From Volvox africanus (taxonomy: Eukaryota; Chlorophyta; Chlorophyceae; Chlamydomonadales; Volvocaceae), in contig BSDZ01000010.1 in NCBI GenBank assembly GCA_030268105.1, positions 4,874,001 to 4,938,000 of the forward strand: DNA of 64,000 nt. The letters are read 5' to 3'. The position numbers and the translations under genes were made by a program. A model generated the notes under the pieces. It made no database searches. It was given only the letters and a program-made list of their open reading frames with translations, and was not told the DNA's origin. Positions 40,268 to 54,640 of this stretch are shown here, one piece after another; position 1 is the first letter of the stretch; every line of letters starts with the position of its first letter.

Positions 40268-43200
40268 ATGGCAAGCAAAAAGGATTCAGGTAGCGGCGGC
40301 AAGGAGGAAAATGGGAATTCCGACGCAGTTACGGCGCTTACAACGAATCAATTGGTCAGTAAGATTGTTTTAAATAGTTCAACCTGCTACACGGTTTTGA
40401 TTGGAAACGATTTTTTCGCTGTATCTATGTAAATGATAAGATGGCCTGGCCCTATAAATGGCCCTATAAATCTTATGCAACGACAGGTGCTACAGTACTT
40501 CTGGGATATGGCGTCTTATGACGAGGTGCGTGGCGGCCTGTCGGGCGGCGGCGGCAGCACTGGCTAGTTGCCCCGTAAGGGACGTTTTCCATCGCCGATA
40601 AAGCAAATTGGATCGTTCTTAGGGTACGCTCTCTGTCTCACGATATTACGGAAGACCTAACCTTGTGCTCGTCCCAACCGTGCAGAACGTCCGTGTTACT
40701 GCGGCTCGCGGTCTCGTCAAAGAGCTAACTGAGGAACAACTAAAATACCAGGAGATGCTTAAGAAAGACACGGTAGCACCGCCGGAGGAGGGGACTCCTA
40801 AACCAAAACTTTTGGAGTATCACCTTCGGCGTTGCTCCCCAACCATGGTACGGCAAACCATAATGGGTGCCGTGCAGCATTGTAGTTTTTAAATGCACCC
40901 GTCCGCAGGAGCCCGTCATTTAGGGGACCTTTGATTGGGACAGTCTCAACGAAAGCACAACCTACAAGCCGGTCCCAAACCGCAAGCACATGATGTCTGT
41001 GGCACGTCAACCCGCGCCCTCCCTCCTTCGCAGTTCTTCTTTTCTGCTCCTGCCCTGTCCCACCAGCGGCCATCACCCTATTAAGCCTACCACTGACGTC
41101 CCGTCATTCCGGGGAGCTGCGCCCTCATTCCTCCTTCTGCGAGGCCCACACCATTCTTCTCTGCCCTCGCGCTGCCGTCGTGCTCTAAGTTGCACAGCTT
41201 CACGAGCACTCAGTCGTCTCCCCAAAATTTTCCCAATAAAGTGGGTTGTTAATTTATTCAGCTTTTCTAGAGCGCATGAAACTCGCAGTCCTTTACGGAC
41301 GCGCTGCCCGCCCCTAGGTATACACGCTGCGGCGTCTGGCTCGCGGACTGAGCTCCTCCCGGCAGGGTGCTCGCCAGGGCTACGCCACTGCCTTGACGGG
41401 GCTGCTGGCCGCCAGCCGGTGCCTGCCCCCTGCCGGCGTGCTGGTGCTGCTGGACGTCTGCATCGATGGGCCGCTCAAGGGAGGGGTGAGTGGACAGGAG
41501 GAAGTCATCAGAGCGGGTGCGGGTGAGGGGTTACGAGTAGGCAGTGAACAGTGGGAGAAGCGGACGATGCGGAAGAGGGAAATGAGGACTTAGGGACACC
41601 TCACCTCAGCTCATGTCACCTCACCTCACGTCACCGGATAGGTTCAGAGCGGCACCCGAAAGAACCTCGTGGAATCCGTGGGATTGATGTTGCGCTTCCT
41701 GGTCGCCGTACCCATAGGACGCCAAGGACACTCTGCTGGGGCGGCTCTTTGGTTACGCTGCACTGCTGCGTTCGGGGATATCCCTGGAGCCGTCAGTGCA
41801 GGGGGCCGTGTTCAACAGTCTGCTGCAGTGCGGGCAGGGTAAGTCATTTCTGCGCGAGTGCGCCGCGGCGGTGGCGCTGGAGGCGGCGGAGCGCATGGAC
41901 ACGGAGGCCATTGCGGCAGTGGTGGCGCCGGGGCAGCCGTTGGCGACGATGCTGGCTGTGAAGCCCGCAGATGCGACGCCTGAGGTGGGTTGTCAACCCG
42001 GGCGAACGGGCCCAATCCTGCTGGCGGCGCCCCCTCTCAGGCGATCCCGCTCTTCATGGGCTAACCCCTATTTCCATCCCCTTCGCAACCAAGAGAGTGC
42101 AGGGGAGCGCAGTCGCTGGCCGCAGCAGCCATCGATGGCCGGACCCGGGCTCGGACCCAGACCCGGATCCGGACCCTGATCTTAACAACGCCGCATTCGT
42201 GCCTCTGCAGGCGCTGCTGCTGGCTCTGGTGTTGTGGCCCAAACTGCCAGGAAGCTTGCTGCAAACCTGCCGCCTGTTGCCCGCAAACACACCGCCGCCG
42301 CCACCGGAGCTGTTCTTTGGAGCATCGGCGGTTCGCGGCGGCGCGCTGTCGCCAGCCGCCACGGCAGCCGCCGCCGTCACCGCCGCCGGTCTCTTTAGTC
42401 GCGAGCACTTGCAGCTGCTAACGCCCGCGCTGCTGGCCACTTCAGGGAGCCATCCGCGTATGCACATGCTGTGGCAGTATCTGCTGCCGCTGCTACTGCC
42501 GGGATTCCGACCGCATCGCAATATGGACCTGCTGGACGTGCCGGCGGAGGCAGCGGTTTGGGAGCCGTCTCCGTCTGCTGGCGCAACCGTCGCCAACGGC
42601 AGCGTGGATAAGAAGTCGGCCAAGGCGGCAGCAAAGGCGGCCCGGGCGGCCAAAGCAGCGAAGGCCGCTGAGGGCAAGGGCGCCGTCAACGGGCTGTTCC
42701 TGGAAACGTTTTGGAGTGTGGTGGTGGAGGGCGGGCTGATGGATAGTAGCCATGAGCGGCGCTACCTGGGCTTTCAGCTGTTCAGCCGCGTGCTGCCACA
42801 CCTGCGCCCCGAGCATGTCCCAAGCGTGTTCTCTCCGGCGTTCACACGAACGCTGGTGGCCAGTGTCAAGAGGTCGGATAGCTATCTGCACGCCGGCGCC
42901 CGGAAGCTGCTGGTGGGAGCTTGGGCGGGCAGGGCTTGGTCTGGGGGAGGAGCAGGGGAAGTGGTGGGGTGGGGCAGGAAAAGGACAGACGCCAGGGAGG
43001 AATACGCTGAAATCCATCCGGACAAGTGCGTGGGGGAGTGCATGGCTATGAAACAGCCGGGAAGCGGGTTCGGCACTCCAAATATTGCTCAGATCCCCTG
43101 ATCGGTTTCTTCTGAAGGAATAACAGCTCCCGAAATGTCAGAAGGCCGGCCAGGGTTGTGCTTCTGACCGATGGCAGCGAGCTGCGAATGAGGGACCTGG

Positions 43201-44278
43201 GAGGAGAGCGCAGGGAGTACCGGGGTTCAGTGGGTTAGGAACCATGTGGGACTGCACAAAAGGCCGGCTCCGCAAGTGAGGGAGGTGGAGAGGAGGTGGG
43301 TGTAATGAGGATGCAGCCACCTACATGACGGCCTGCCCAGCCCCCAGCAACGAACCCACTCTGCACTGTAACTCCTAGTCAGGCGTACATCTGAGCTCCG
43401 CATCTGACCCTCCTTTTTCCTTCCAGGACGGGCTGTCAGCCTTCCTGGAGCGCTCCGATGTCGCGAACAGCAGCGTCAAGATGGCGGTTGCGGCTGCGCT
43501 GCAGCGGCTTGGCGGCTTACCGATGAAGCAGCTCACCAACAGCAAGATAACGCAAAAGCTGGTGCAGGTGCGGACGGGTTACCCCGCGCGATAAGGACGC
43601 GCGCGATTCGCTCGTGTGTGTCGTCACTCTCGTGACGTGTATTCCTGCTTGTCGGGAAGTGTATATGCGCGCGTGTGCCGCTTCTCCTGACGATGGCTGA
43701 TGGGGTCGGAGGCACAGGTTGGAATGAGCGGCAAGATGGAGATGCAAAAGTGGCAGGGACGGGGGGGTGTTAAGATGAGCGATACATGTATAAGAGAATG
43801 ATAAGGAACAAGTAATACCGCGAGGGCGGGGGTGGTGGGCGCTTTATCGTTTTGACACGAGCGTGGGTAAGGGGGACACATTTTCATGAACCTGGCCCCG
43901 GCCTGCTCGTCCGCGCTGGGTCCTTAACCCTCCGCCCCGCCCGTCCGTTCCGCGCGGCCATCCGGACCTTGTCCTCCCCCTCCTCAGTCCTGGCCAGACC
44001 TAAGTCCTGGCTTCGTCAGCGATCATTACCAGCGTTTCGATGTTCGTCTCCCCCTCCTCACATCAGGGTCTGGATGCGGAGGGCGTGCACCGCTACGTGA
44101 CCTCTCTCATGGAGGCCTTCCTGGCCGGTGCCGCCGTCATGGGATCCGGGGCAGAAGACGCGAATGGCCGTGAGAAGGTGCACGGGGAGGAGGAGGAGGA
44201 GGAGGCTCAGGATGCAGAGCGGGTGAGGTCGGGGTTCAGAAGGGCTGGGTTTCCTCTCTGTTTATACATACAGGTGGC

Positions 44279-44310
<32 letters not shown>

Positions 44311-47300
44311 CCGCACGCATTTTGATACATATAGAAATAACGAGCTAGGATCAGGTGCTAAGGATTGGGTTGAGGGTATGGGTTTGGGTTTTGGCATCGA
44401 ATAGCTAGGCCCTAATGCATGCCGTGTCCGTGTCCCCCGGATCTGGGATACAGATTTGTTGGGAGGCGTCCCCGTGAAAGGGTGGAGTGGGGACAGAAAG
44501 GTCCCCCGCATGGGAGGGGGAGGTTTACGCAGTCTGGGGAAGCGAGGCCGTTTTTCGAGCTGCAGCTGTATGGTGGGGGGGGGGAGCTGCGACAGCGGCT
44601 GTTGCTGTGGCGTGTCGCTGCGTCCTGTGCGCACGGGCGGCTTGGTCCGCTGGTGCCCGGATCTCACGCACCTCGTCGCCTAATGGTGGTGGTGGTGGTG
44701 GTGGTTTTCTCATTGGCAGGTCGTTGCGGACCGCCGGGGGCAGTGTGTGGAGCAGCTAGTGGCGGCGCTCAAGTTCCCAGATGCGGCCCAGTCAGATTGT
44801 GAGGCCGCGCTGCGCTTTCTGGCGCTGCATGCGTTCGCCGAGGTGAAACCATCACACGGCAAGGTGCGGAAGGGGACGGGTCCCAACAGCTGCGCCCGGC
44901 AATGGTAATTGCGAGCATGGCTTGGGCTGATACGCTGGCGAGTGAATGATGCGTTCATATGGCTTTCCGAATCTTCCGGTTCGGTGTCTCATTATGCCCC
45001 ACATATGCTGCCCTCCACGGGCATCCCTACTCCCGTTTGCGTCTCAGTTCGTCTCCCTCCCGGTTGGGGTGCCCGCGCTGCCCTCCCAGGCTTCCCAATC
45101 GAATACGGCGGAGGTGCAGCAGGCGGCCAAACACCTGACCTCCCACCTGAGCTCCGCAACCCGCACCAGATGCGCGAGCCGCCTCGTGACTCTCATCGCC
45201 CACCTCAGCCACGCAGCTCAGTCAAGACCGCGAGCCGCGCAGCAACAACAACAGCAGCAGCAGCCGCAGCAGCAGCAAGGTGCAAATGCAGGGAAGAACG
45301 CGCGCGACGCTGCGACCGGGCTGGTGGAAGAGGCTGATGCCCAGCCGGCGGCGAAGAAGCGAAAGACGTCGAGTGGCGCAGAGGCCACTGCGGCAGCGGG
45401 GAAATCAGAGCCGCCGCTAGCAACTTTGCACCAGCACCTCCACGACACCTTATCATTCATTCGTAAGGCCCTGAAAGCTCCCGGAGTGTCGCTGGCGGTG
45501 GAGCTGGGGGATGATGGCGACAATGCTCTGCAGCTGCTGGCGGCAATTGAGACGGCTTCACTGGAGCGCCTGATGCACCTGGAAAAAGGGGCCCCTCATT
45601 CCCATGGCAAACCTGCGGGTCATGGCGTGAATGCAAGTGCTGCCGTTCGGTCGTTGGCGACCTTGGCGGCGCATTTGCAGCTGCAGCTGCTGGCAGATCC
45701 AGCTAGCTTTGAGATGGACCTGCCGTTAAGCCTGCGGCGGGTGGCTGCGGAGGGCTTGGGCGTGGAGGGGCTGCCAGAGGTGGAGGAGCAGAGCGACAAG
45801 CAGGACGAGGATGGGGACGAGGTAGCGAATGGAAAACCAGGTGAGGGCGGTGTACACTTGGTGTGTATGCTGAGCTGGCTCCCTTTGGTCATCTTTAAGA
45901 GGTTCTTGAGAGTGACCTTACCTGAGGGTGCGGGGAAGAGCTGAGGGTATTACTTTTCAGCGGGATGGAGCAACGGCGCCTCAAGCATATCAAGTCAATT
46001 CATAAAGCACGTGTATGTGTATACGAGTATTGCACACCTGACAGGAAAATGATTTTCAATAAGAGCAGCGAAGTGGAAATGGGAAAATGAGGACGCTGGA
46101 ATGAAAAGCCTGCCGGGGTTTCAAAGCCCGCCAGGCTGTACTCCATACTAGGTGCCAGCTGGAAACCTACTCGCCCGGATTTGGGGCACCCTGCTATATG
46201 TGATGCTTAGAGAGGGAATCAGAAGAGAACGGGACTGCAATCTCATATTCAAAACATGGTTTTGAGTCTTCTCGTATCTGGACCCGGGCTCTGGACCGTG
46301 GGCCGGCTTCCTCCCAGGGTGCGTAACGTGATTCCGCTGCTGCTCTTTTCCTCCCGGCTGCAGGCGCGGCAGGTAGCTCCTGGAATGATGTGCTGGTGGA
46401 TGTGATGCTGGCAGTTATGGCTCAGCCTGTGGGATCGGTGCCTACTTCGCCCCTTCGCGAAGCGGCCGAGTCACTCTGGCGGCAGTGCTGCGCAGCGGTC
46501 AGCGCGGATGGTCTGGCAGACGTTGTGCGGGTCGTAGCAGCGGGCGGCAAAGGCGAGGGGCAGAGCACGGCCGGACTCTTTGAGAGTGACGAAGAGGAGG
46601 GGGAAGAGCCGGAGGACGGCGAGAACGAGGAGGAAGGAGAGGAGGAGGACGGGGAGGAGAGGGCTGCTCAAGGCAAGAAGGGACAGAAACAGGGGCCCGT
46701 GCCGATGGCTTTGCGGAAGCGGAAGAAGGTGGTCGACAAAGGCAGCGAAGGCAGTGACTCCGAGAACTCCGATAGTGACACGGAGGAGGAGGAGGAGGAG
46801 GAGGAGGCCTTAAAAGGAGGCGGGAGCGGTAAGAAGAGTTCAGGCGACGTCAGCACGAGAGACGACAAGGACGACGAGTCTGAGGATGGCGATGAGGGGC
46901 TGGATGACGAGGCCATGTTCCGGATGGACGATAAGTTGGCGGCTTACTTCCGCTCCCTTGCGGGTGGCCGGCCGGGCAGTACTGAGGCGGCGGAACGTGC
47001 GGCGGCGCTGCTCAATTTCCGTCTCCGAGCGCTGGCCCTGCTGGAGACGTTCGCCAAAAAGGTGCGCCCGTCGGGTCCATAGGACTTTGCTGCACCCCAC
47101 TAGCGGCGGGCTATGGATTGCTGAAAATTGGGTTTGTCGAGGCTTATAGGGGCTTTGGGGCCAGAGTGTGCAGTGCACAGCCCTGAGTGACCCGTGGGTC
47201 AATGTGTGCACCCAAGCTATGTGGTGCACCATTCGCCGGTGCACTCAAGCTAGTTTCATGGGTGCGAAACCTCTTCACCCTCCTCGTCGGCGCACTCACA

Positions 47301-50300
47301 CCTCGGCGTCATCCGCCGGCGCTTGGTGCGCTCAGCGTAAGCGCGGCCCCCTCTGCTCGCCCGCGCATCCCTCCACGGCCCTCCGCCTTGCGCCTTCACA
47401 GTGTGTTTTCCGGACCCGCGTCAGCTGCATCCCCGCGCCTTCACCTCCGCAGGTCCCCAATAGCCCACTGCTGTTGACATGCCTGGAGCCTCTGCTACGT
47501 GCCCTGGCCACGGCCTCACGACCTGGGGCACAACCGGAGATGGCCAAGCGGCTGCGCGGGGTGATTGCCAATAAGATCAGCAAGTGCAGGTGCGTGATGA
47601 GCTGGGGGGAATGATCGTCCTATGAGTTGTTATCTTCTGGTTGAGAGGAGGTTGTGGACCGCTATCGCTGTGTTCAGCTGATGCCATGGGATGGGGCGAG
47701 CCGTCGCGATGCGACTTACAGCTTGGCAGTTAGTTAGGTTGGGCACAGCACCATGCCGTTCGTCTTGCAACATTATATAACTCCTGCAAGGGGATTCCTT
47801 TGGCTGGGGAAGGTTGTTGTCGGTAAAGGGCGCCGTGCTTGTTTAGGCTGAACGTTTGTTAGGCGCATCAGCGCCCTAGACACCAAACTGGTGAAGATGA
47901 GTGAGTGGGGTGTTGTGGGTCCTGCTCGGGTGCGGTAGGCGGTATTGGCGTATTGCTGTGTTCTCGGCTGGTGTCAGCTTCCTGCTGAGGTGTCTTCCGT
48001 GCACCTCAGCCGAGGTGCTTTTCGTGGCGTGCTGGCCCGGCTATAGCCTGGTGGCCAGCAGCACGCAAGCTGGGAGGCAAGAAGTCGGAAGAAAACTCGC
48101 GGGAAGGGGCATGGGAAGGAGGAGGAAGAGGTGGAAAGATGAGAGCGCCTTTCCTGCGTTATCGCTAAGCCGCTGTTACGTAAGTTATTGGCTTAGTCAG
48201 CGCCCAAAGTTGCGCACCCACTCATCTGTCCAGTGGCGCCCGCGTCCGGCCATTCGAGCCCTGATCCTCTGTGGCCCTCCCCTGCTCCCCCAACGTCAGG
48301 TGCCGGTTGGACCTGGCCTGCTTGGGCGGTCTGGAAGGCTATGCGAGCACCCTGAAGCGCCTGCTGTACGAGGCCTCTCGTAACCGAGACAAGCCAGTGG
48401 CGGCGGCGGCGTGGCAGGCCTACATGGCGGTGCTAAGGGCGGGTGCCGCGGCGGAGGCCGAAGAGCCAGGGGGTGAGCGCCCGTGGGCGGGAGGGTGATT
48501 GACAACAAAATTGTATATGTGCAACAACCGAAGGGTAAATGGATGGGAATATCGTACTGCTGCTTCCAAAAGAAACGCCTCACCAGGCTGCTCGAAGAGG
48601 ATGGACGTTATTTAGTGCGGTTTGAGGTTTATCGAGTGTTGAGGAGGTTCGGGTTTTGTATTAAGCAACGCATATAGGTGTGTAAATATACATCTTTAAA
48701 TAGATGGATGGATGGATGGATGTTCATACCCAACACAGCGCTGTTGTTAGGAGTTCCGTTGCATTTTGGGCCTCCTGTTGTTTGTTGTGTACTGCTACAT
48801 GAGACTTCAGGACCCGTCGGGCACCTGCGATGCCGGAAACCGTTGGCGGCGTGGTTGTGTGCGCGCGCCTTGAGCAGTCTGCGGAGTGGCCCGTTCGCAT
48901 TCCCTGTCGCCACCGCCGCCGCTGTCATGACAGGTCTCGACACCATGTGCTGCTTATACGGCAGCGCACGAGCAGCCTAATGGAAATCCCGATGCACCCA
49001 CCTCATACATCCCGGGAACAAGCTGAAGAAATGCACACCCCTTGGCGCCACGATGACTCGCTCCCTTCGCAGCAATCCTCCAAACTATTTCACCAGTCTG
49101 CCGCCGCGCCCTCCATGTGATCCCTTTCCCCACCTCTCAGCGGCCACTGCCGCGCAGTCCAGCTTCCGAGCTGCCCTGTCCGATCTGCTTACCAAGAAGA
49201 AGACCCGCCTACAGATCGAGGAACTGTTGGCAGCATTCCGCGCAGCGCCCACAGCCTGTATATCCTCCTTGGACTTGCTGCTTCAGCACGTGTCCTCTGG
49301 CCGGAATGCGACCTTGCGCGTGGCGGCTGCGGAGCTGCTTGCACGGCTGCTGAAGACGAAGCCGGATGGCCTCAAGGCAGCGGTGGCCGCGGGTGGGCCC
49401 GGAGGCGTCGGCGGGGCGCTGGGGGGTGCGGTGGCGGCCTGCGTGGCGGCAGTGGGCCTCAAGACCAAGCAGCACGTCCGGGCTGTTCAGGTGTGTGTGT
49501 GTGTGTGTGTGTGTGTGCGCAGCGGGGTTGAGAGCCCCACACGAGGGCCCGGGAGACAAGCGCTTTCTGCAATGAGCGGAGGGGTATGGTGAGCTCAACG
49601 GGGTGTGATGTGATATGGTAGTGAGCTGCGTAGTGAGCTGGAACAAATAGGTTTTAAGAGGGTTGGGGTGGGAGTGGGGAAGGTAGGGGGAGCTACGTTT
49701 AGGTTCCTTCACGTGTAGCTACGTAAGGTTGCAGCCGGTAGGGAGGGGGGGGGGTTGCGTGCCGTTAGTGAAGGATTGGTGGACAGCTCCAAGAAGGCGC
49801 TGCGACATGAGACGTGCATTTCGACACGTGAAGGCCGACAGTGGACCAAACACGGCGACGGCTCCTCAGCAGCTGCCTCACAATCCTCGCCTGCGTGTCT
49901 CGTCACGCGTATTCCTCTTATCTCCAAGTTCTGAATCGGTCGCGTGACTGCACCACCACCCACCACCTCTTCATGCGCCAATAGTGAGGCAACGTTTTTG
50001 GGGGGGGGGGATTCTTGAAAGTCATGCCAGTACTAAAAGAATCTCTTCCACCTTCCCTTCCGCAATACTCCCTTATATTAGCCGCATGCCTCATCTTGCA
50101 CCTCACGCTTGATTCCCTGCTATACCCCTTCTGTCCTCCCCCATTGCGGCCTAACCATCAACTCCTAACGCCCCACTTCAACCCCCTATCGCAGGCGGCT
50201 GTTACCGTGGCTGAGTCTCTGAAGCAATTGCTGCAGGGCAAGCGGCTGGCGGAGATATTGGGAGCTGACAAGATTAATGCAATCGCAAAGGCAATGGTGA

Positions 50301-51215
50301 CGGTGCAGGTGCGCGTGGGAGTAGGACGAGCATCAGGGAAGGAGGGGAAGAACACGGGATGGATGAGACATTCTTGGGCGCATTATCAGGTAGAAGGAGG
50401 CAGTAGCGGCATGATGCGGCGTGTGATGCCGGCCTGGAGCATGGCGGGGTGCCTTAGTCTGGCCTGGTGGAGTAAAAGACGGGGAAGGGATGAAGTCACT
50501 TGGCCGCACCGCGCCTCGTAATTAAGGCGCAAGCGCCCTGTTAAACATGCATGCACCGTTAATCTGGCTTGTCTCTGCAGATGCGGTGGAAGCTTAGGTG
50601 CTTGAGCATGCGCCATCTGTACTTGGTTGCGCCTGCATGATATCTCGCCCTGCCTTGCCCCCCCCCTTGCAGAGCTTGGGTACGGTCTCCAGGGTGGACA
50701 AGTTGCACCGGCGGCTGACCGACGTGATGGTCCTCGGGTCCCTGCTCGAGAAGACCAAGCCCGACCCGGCGCTGGCGGCTCGCATCCAGAAGGCCCGACC
50801 TGATAGCGTGGGTGCTGAGGGCGCCGGCACAGCCAAGGGCAAGAAAAAAGGGAAGGCGAAGGAGAAGGGCGGAGGAGTGGACAAGGAGCAAGGCACAAAC
50901 TCTGCGGAACGGAAGCAAGGTGACGTCAAGGCGGGTAAGGGCAAGACACAGCCGCAGGTGGAGGCAAAGCGACGGAAAGGGAACAACCAGAATGGAAAGG
51001 ATGACGCAGAAATGGTCAGCGATGATAGAGTGTCCGAAGACAGCGAGAAGGCTGACAGCGACAGCGGCGACTTGGACTCCGATTCGTCCTCGGGGCCAGA
51101 AGAGGAGCCGAGCAGCTCTGGGCGAGAAGGTAGCGACGACTTGGATGAGGATTCGGAGGGGGGGAAGCAGGCTGTAGGAGGGAAGCGCCGCAGGGCAGCC
51201 GGGATGCTGGGTTAG
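40268..51215 (+). CDS. POL5: MYBBP1A / DNA polymerase V (Pol5) family nucleolar protein
   Basis: Sixteen exons join in phase: 40268-40354, 40487-40525, 40686-40847, 41318-41485, 41718-41984, 42211-42912, 43427-43567, 44067-44222, 44720-44863, 45090-45840, 46364-47061, 47453-47589, 48300-48472, 49141-49490, 50195-50308 and 50673-51215, about 1,543 residues. Diagnostic N-terminal sequence: VLQYFWDMASYDENVRVTAA, RGLVKELTEEQLKYQ, YHLRRCSPTMVYTLRRLARG, LSSSRQGARQGYATALTGLL and DTLLGRLFGYAALLRSG. Family members are HEAT-like nucleolar proteins needed for rRNA synthesis and ribosome assembly; despite the name they are not DNA polymerases. Inserts include a poly-Gln run (45241-45282), a long acidic Glu/Asp block in exon 11, and a Lys-rich then acidic tail ending GKRRRAAGMLG, typical of nucleolar proteins. 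Exon 9 has an alternative in-frame donor at 44842. The start is the first ATG before the conserved motif. Confidence 0.92.
40447..40471 (+). repeat. Duplicated TATA-like unit in intron 1 of Pol5-like gene
   Basis: GGCCCTATAAAT occurs twice back to back in intron 1 (40355-40486), 16 nt before exon 2. It could be chance, a duplication, or an alternative promoter. Confidence 0.6.
44285..44310. repeat. (GT)13 microsatellite
   Basis: Located ~60 nt into intron 8 of the Pol5-like gene. Confidence 0.95.
49491..49517 (+). repeat. (GT)n microsatellite forming the exon 14 splice donor
   Basis: The tract starts at the first intron base after GTTCAG (exon 14 of the Pol5-like gene), so every GT in it is a potential donor. 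Confidence 0.85.
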
Positions 51216-52769
51216 CAGCGGCTTGGAGGGCTTGCAACGGGCCGCCTGGAGGCCCACAGCGGGAAGGGGCCACCTTTTTGTGGCGGCCTAGCGGGGGACA
51301 CAGGGGAAGGTCGCAGGGGGGCAAAAATGGGAAGCAAGTGCAACAGCAGGGCGGCAGCCCTGCAAAGAAGGCGTGGCGGTAGTTTACAGCAATAGTCGCG
51401 CCGTTAGTGAACCTCAGACACGTTATTAATGTTCCTGTTGCTGCTAATAAGGTAGAGGCCGGAGGGTAAGCTGAGAAATGTTGGCCGGATCATTAGAAGG
51501 CTATCATAGACAAGGCCTTGTACTGTGAAAGAGGATTGTGATGTCGGGGCAAGGGACGTTAGGGAGGGTCGAAACCAACTCGAACTATACAAACACATGT
51601 CCGTATTTAGCAGCGACCCAACGATGATTTGGGGCCATAAAGACAATGAGCAAATCAAAATGACGAAGATTTTACAATCAGTTAGAGGCTATGGCCCCCA
51701 ACAACGGTAGTGGGGATGCGATGACAGGCTTGGGGTGATGGAAGTAAACCAACGTGCACTGTGTGCCAGTGTGGTTAACGAATTGTTCTTGAGGGTGCGC
51801 AATGATCCGGAGCGAGACTGGACTGATATGGGTACGCGTCTTCTATGGGATTTTGGCTGTGGCCCGATGGCCCTTCCATCCTTGAAACGAGGCACCGGAG
51901 ACGTTCGCTGAAGCTTTCCTCCTTACACAACCCGCATGCGACTGGATCTTCCTGTCAGCGGACCAGACATGCTGCCGTAGGCATGCATGCTGCATCACAT
52001 TGCTTTCAACATCAGCTTCTGCTGCATAAATGCACAGCCAACAAATCGATTAACGCTTTTTATTCGTCTTAAGAGCCACTTGTCAGCCTGCGAGCCGTGC
52101 ATCTGGACTTCTCACAGCTTCCCGGACGCAGGAGCTCTATCAGGCACAGGGGCACTATCGCCATATCTGAAGCACGCAACCTCTGGGCCATGACCGCCCG
52201 ACCGCCTTCCCCGTGCGTTTCCCAGGTGGATATGTGCACGCTGCGCACCACTTCTCCCATCGTCTTATATATCTATGTCGTGAACGTGCCGCCCGATGCC
52301 GATGGCCTTAGCTGCCGACATCCCTTCTTGCATGATAAACCGGATATATCCACCGTTCAAAACCTTGGTCGACTCGAAGCGGCCTGGAGCTCCATACCCA
52401 GGTCTCGGAGGCATGGGTGAAAGCCTATACCGCTTTATACCCACTACAGGCCCCGTGAATCAAAGGAGCAGGGCAAAGCCTAAGGTCATGGCTCCTCCCC
52501 TGCTCTCCTGTCGCCGGGTGCGGCCTGAATAGACTACAGGTTTTAGGGGCCACTTGGCATACATATAGATGTTGCGGCCCCCCAGCCCACTGACTTGGGT
52601 GCCGCTACAAATTTGGACCAACCCCATCATCGCCCGCTCGGATGCAACCCAAGGCAACTGGCTGGCCCCCGCTGAACCTTGATCCCCCGACCTCAACCTT
52701 CCCCAACCTTCTCCGCTATGCCTCTCGTATAGTTGTGGCTCCTGCACCTGGCATCCCCAGCAACGACTT
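51216..52769. other. Intergenic region between convergent Pol5-like and eRF3 genes
   Basis: It holds both 3'UTRs. A TGTAA on the minus strand lies at 51927-51923, about 840 nt past the eRF3 stop; I found no TGTAA on the + strand soon after the Pol5-like stop. Open frames such as 52097-52420 (+) show no recognisable protein. Confidence 0.55.
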
Positions 52770-54564
52770 CTAATGGACCTTGGGCAGCTTGACGACCTTT
52801 CCGATCGCGATAGTGCGGCCCTCGTCACGAAGTGTGAAGCGGCCCAGAGAGGGCACGTCCGAGAAGGACTCAATGCAGATGGCCTTGTCCACCGTGATGC
52901 GGCAGATGCAAATACCACCGCTCTTAATATACTTAACCTTCTTCTGCTCCTTGGTTTTGGGGTCAATCTCCGCCACCAGCTTGGAGACCTACGGTCAGGA
53001 GGGTGTTGGGAACGCAAGCAAAGGGACGAGAGACAAAGAAAGCGCTTCTGAGGACGTCGAACACAAAGACGCCGGATAAGGCAAGCAGACAGGAAGAAGG
53101 GCCAACGATAAGGGGCACGAAACACGGAGGATACGATTAAACACGGTAAGGAACACAACTCCTAGGCGGACTAGCCCAGGCGGACTTAATGGCAAGGACT
53201 TAAGGACTAACGAAAGGAAGTAGACAGGGGGCCCTGCTGAGGTATGTCGGGGTTCAGACAGGCAAGCGAGCTATTGTGAGGGGCCGCAGTCTCCGTCCAC
53301 TTCACAATGGCACAGGACACACAAGACGCGGGCAGGGAACGGCAAATCACCAACACGGGCAAAGATTCCGCGGTTGCTTTCAGGAGACCAGAACTCGTCC
53401 AAGCTGGACACCCCAGCCCTACGCAGCTGCACGAAGCGCTGCACCGGATGAGCACTTCCAGCGCCGAAGATGTTGCCGATGCCAATCCGTCCGACGTTCA
53501 AGGTGGGCTAGCACAGACAGAACGTACAAACACAACGTTGCGGGCTGTCCGTTGCTCGATGTGCCCCGCCCACCGCAGCTTTTACGTTAACCAGACCCTG
53601 CCACAAACCGCTACCATTCTGATGCCCATTGGGGATCGCCGCAACCTAGTGCATGCTCCCCTGTGGCTGTCGACTGATGCAAACCAACAAGATTGGCCTC
53701 TCCCCTATTGACCTACCTCGCACTCTTCGCAGGCCGTGTGGATGTGCAATACGGATTTATAGCCAACCGTGAAGATAGGGTTGTGCTCCAGGAGCTCCAC
53801 AATAACCTGTGGGATTATTTGAAGAGAGGCCGATGAGACACATACAATTGAACAGACTCGATTTGCGGCCGTCAGATAGGGACTGACAGACCAAGGTTGG
53901 ATTGGAATCCTCATGGCCTGATCTCAGGGCACCCACCTCCTACGTACCTAAGTACCCTAAGTATCAACCCTAAGTATCAACCCCAAAGGGAGAGTTAGAA
54001 GCCGTAACTCTAAGCCAAGCCAAACGGGGAATCCGGACCAAAAAAAGCCGTCTGGTCTCAGTATCAACTTGTTGTATCCTGCTCTAATCGGCCCGTCAAG
54101 TGTCTATCTAACTGTCCTAAACCCTGCTGTGCTGTAAACACACGGATCACTCAAAGAACCCAAAGCCGAACCCTTCTCCCATGTCCCGTATGTCCCACAC
54201 CCACCAGCTGCGCCTCAAACTGTGTAACAACAGGCACGGGGTTTTTGACGGACGACAAGACGAAACCCGGCGAGATGTCCGCCTCATCTGCGCCGCTAAT
54301 CCGCAGGCGCAGGTTCTCTCCGCTGCGCGCCGACTGAGTTTCCTTCTCGTCGCGGAACACTACATCCACCTTAACACGCAGCCTGGACCGGTCCGTTCAC
54401 GGAGGGACAGAGGGGGACAGAGGGAGGTAAGATTCCTCGCTGTTTGACCAGACTGTGGAAATGCATCTCGGCCTAGTGGGGGCCATTCAAAGTGCACGAA
54501 AGACCTGCTCGTCCCTTTGAGACCTTGAGGGTTTTAGGTGCAGGCGTTGTCATTTTATGTGTGG

Positions 54565-54640
<76 letters not shown>

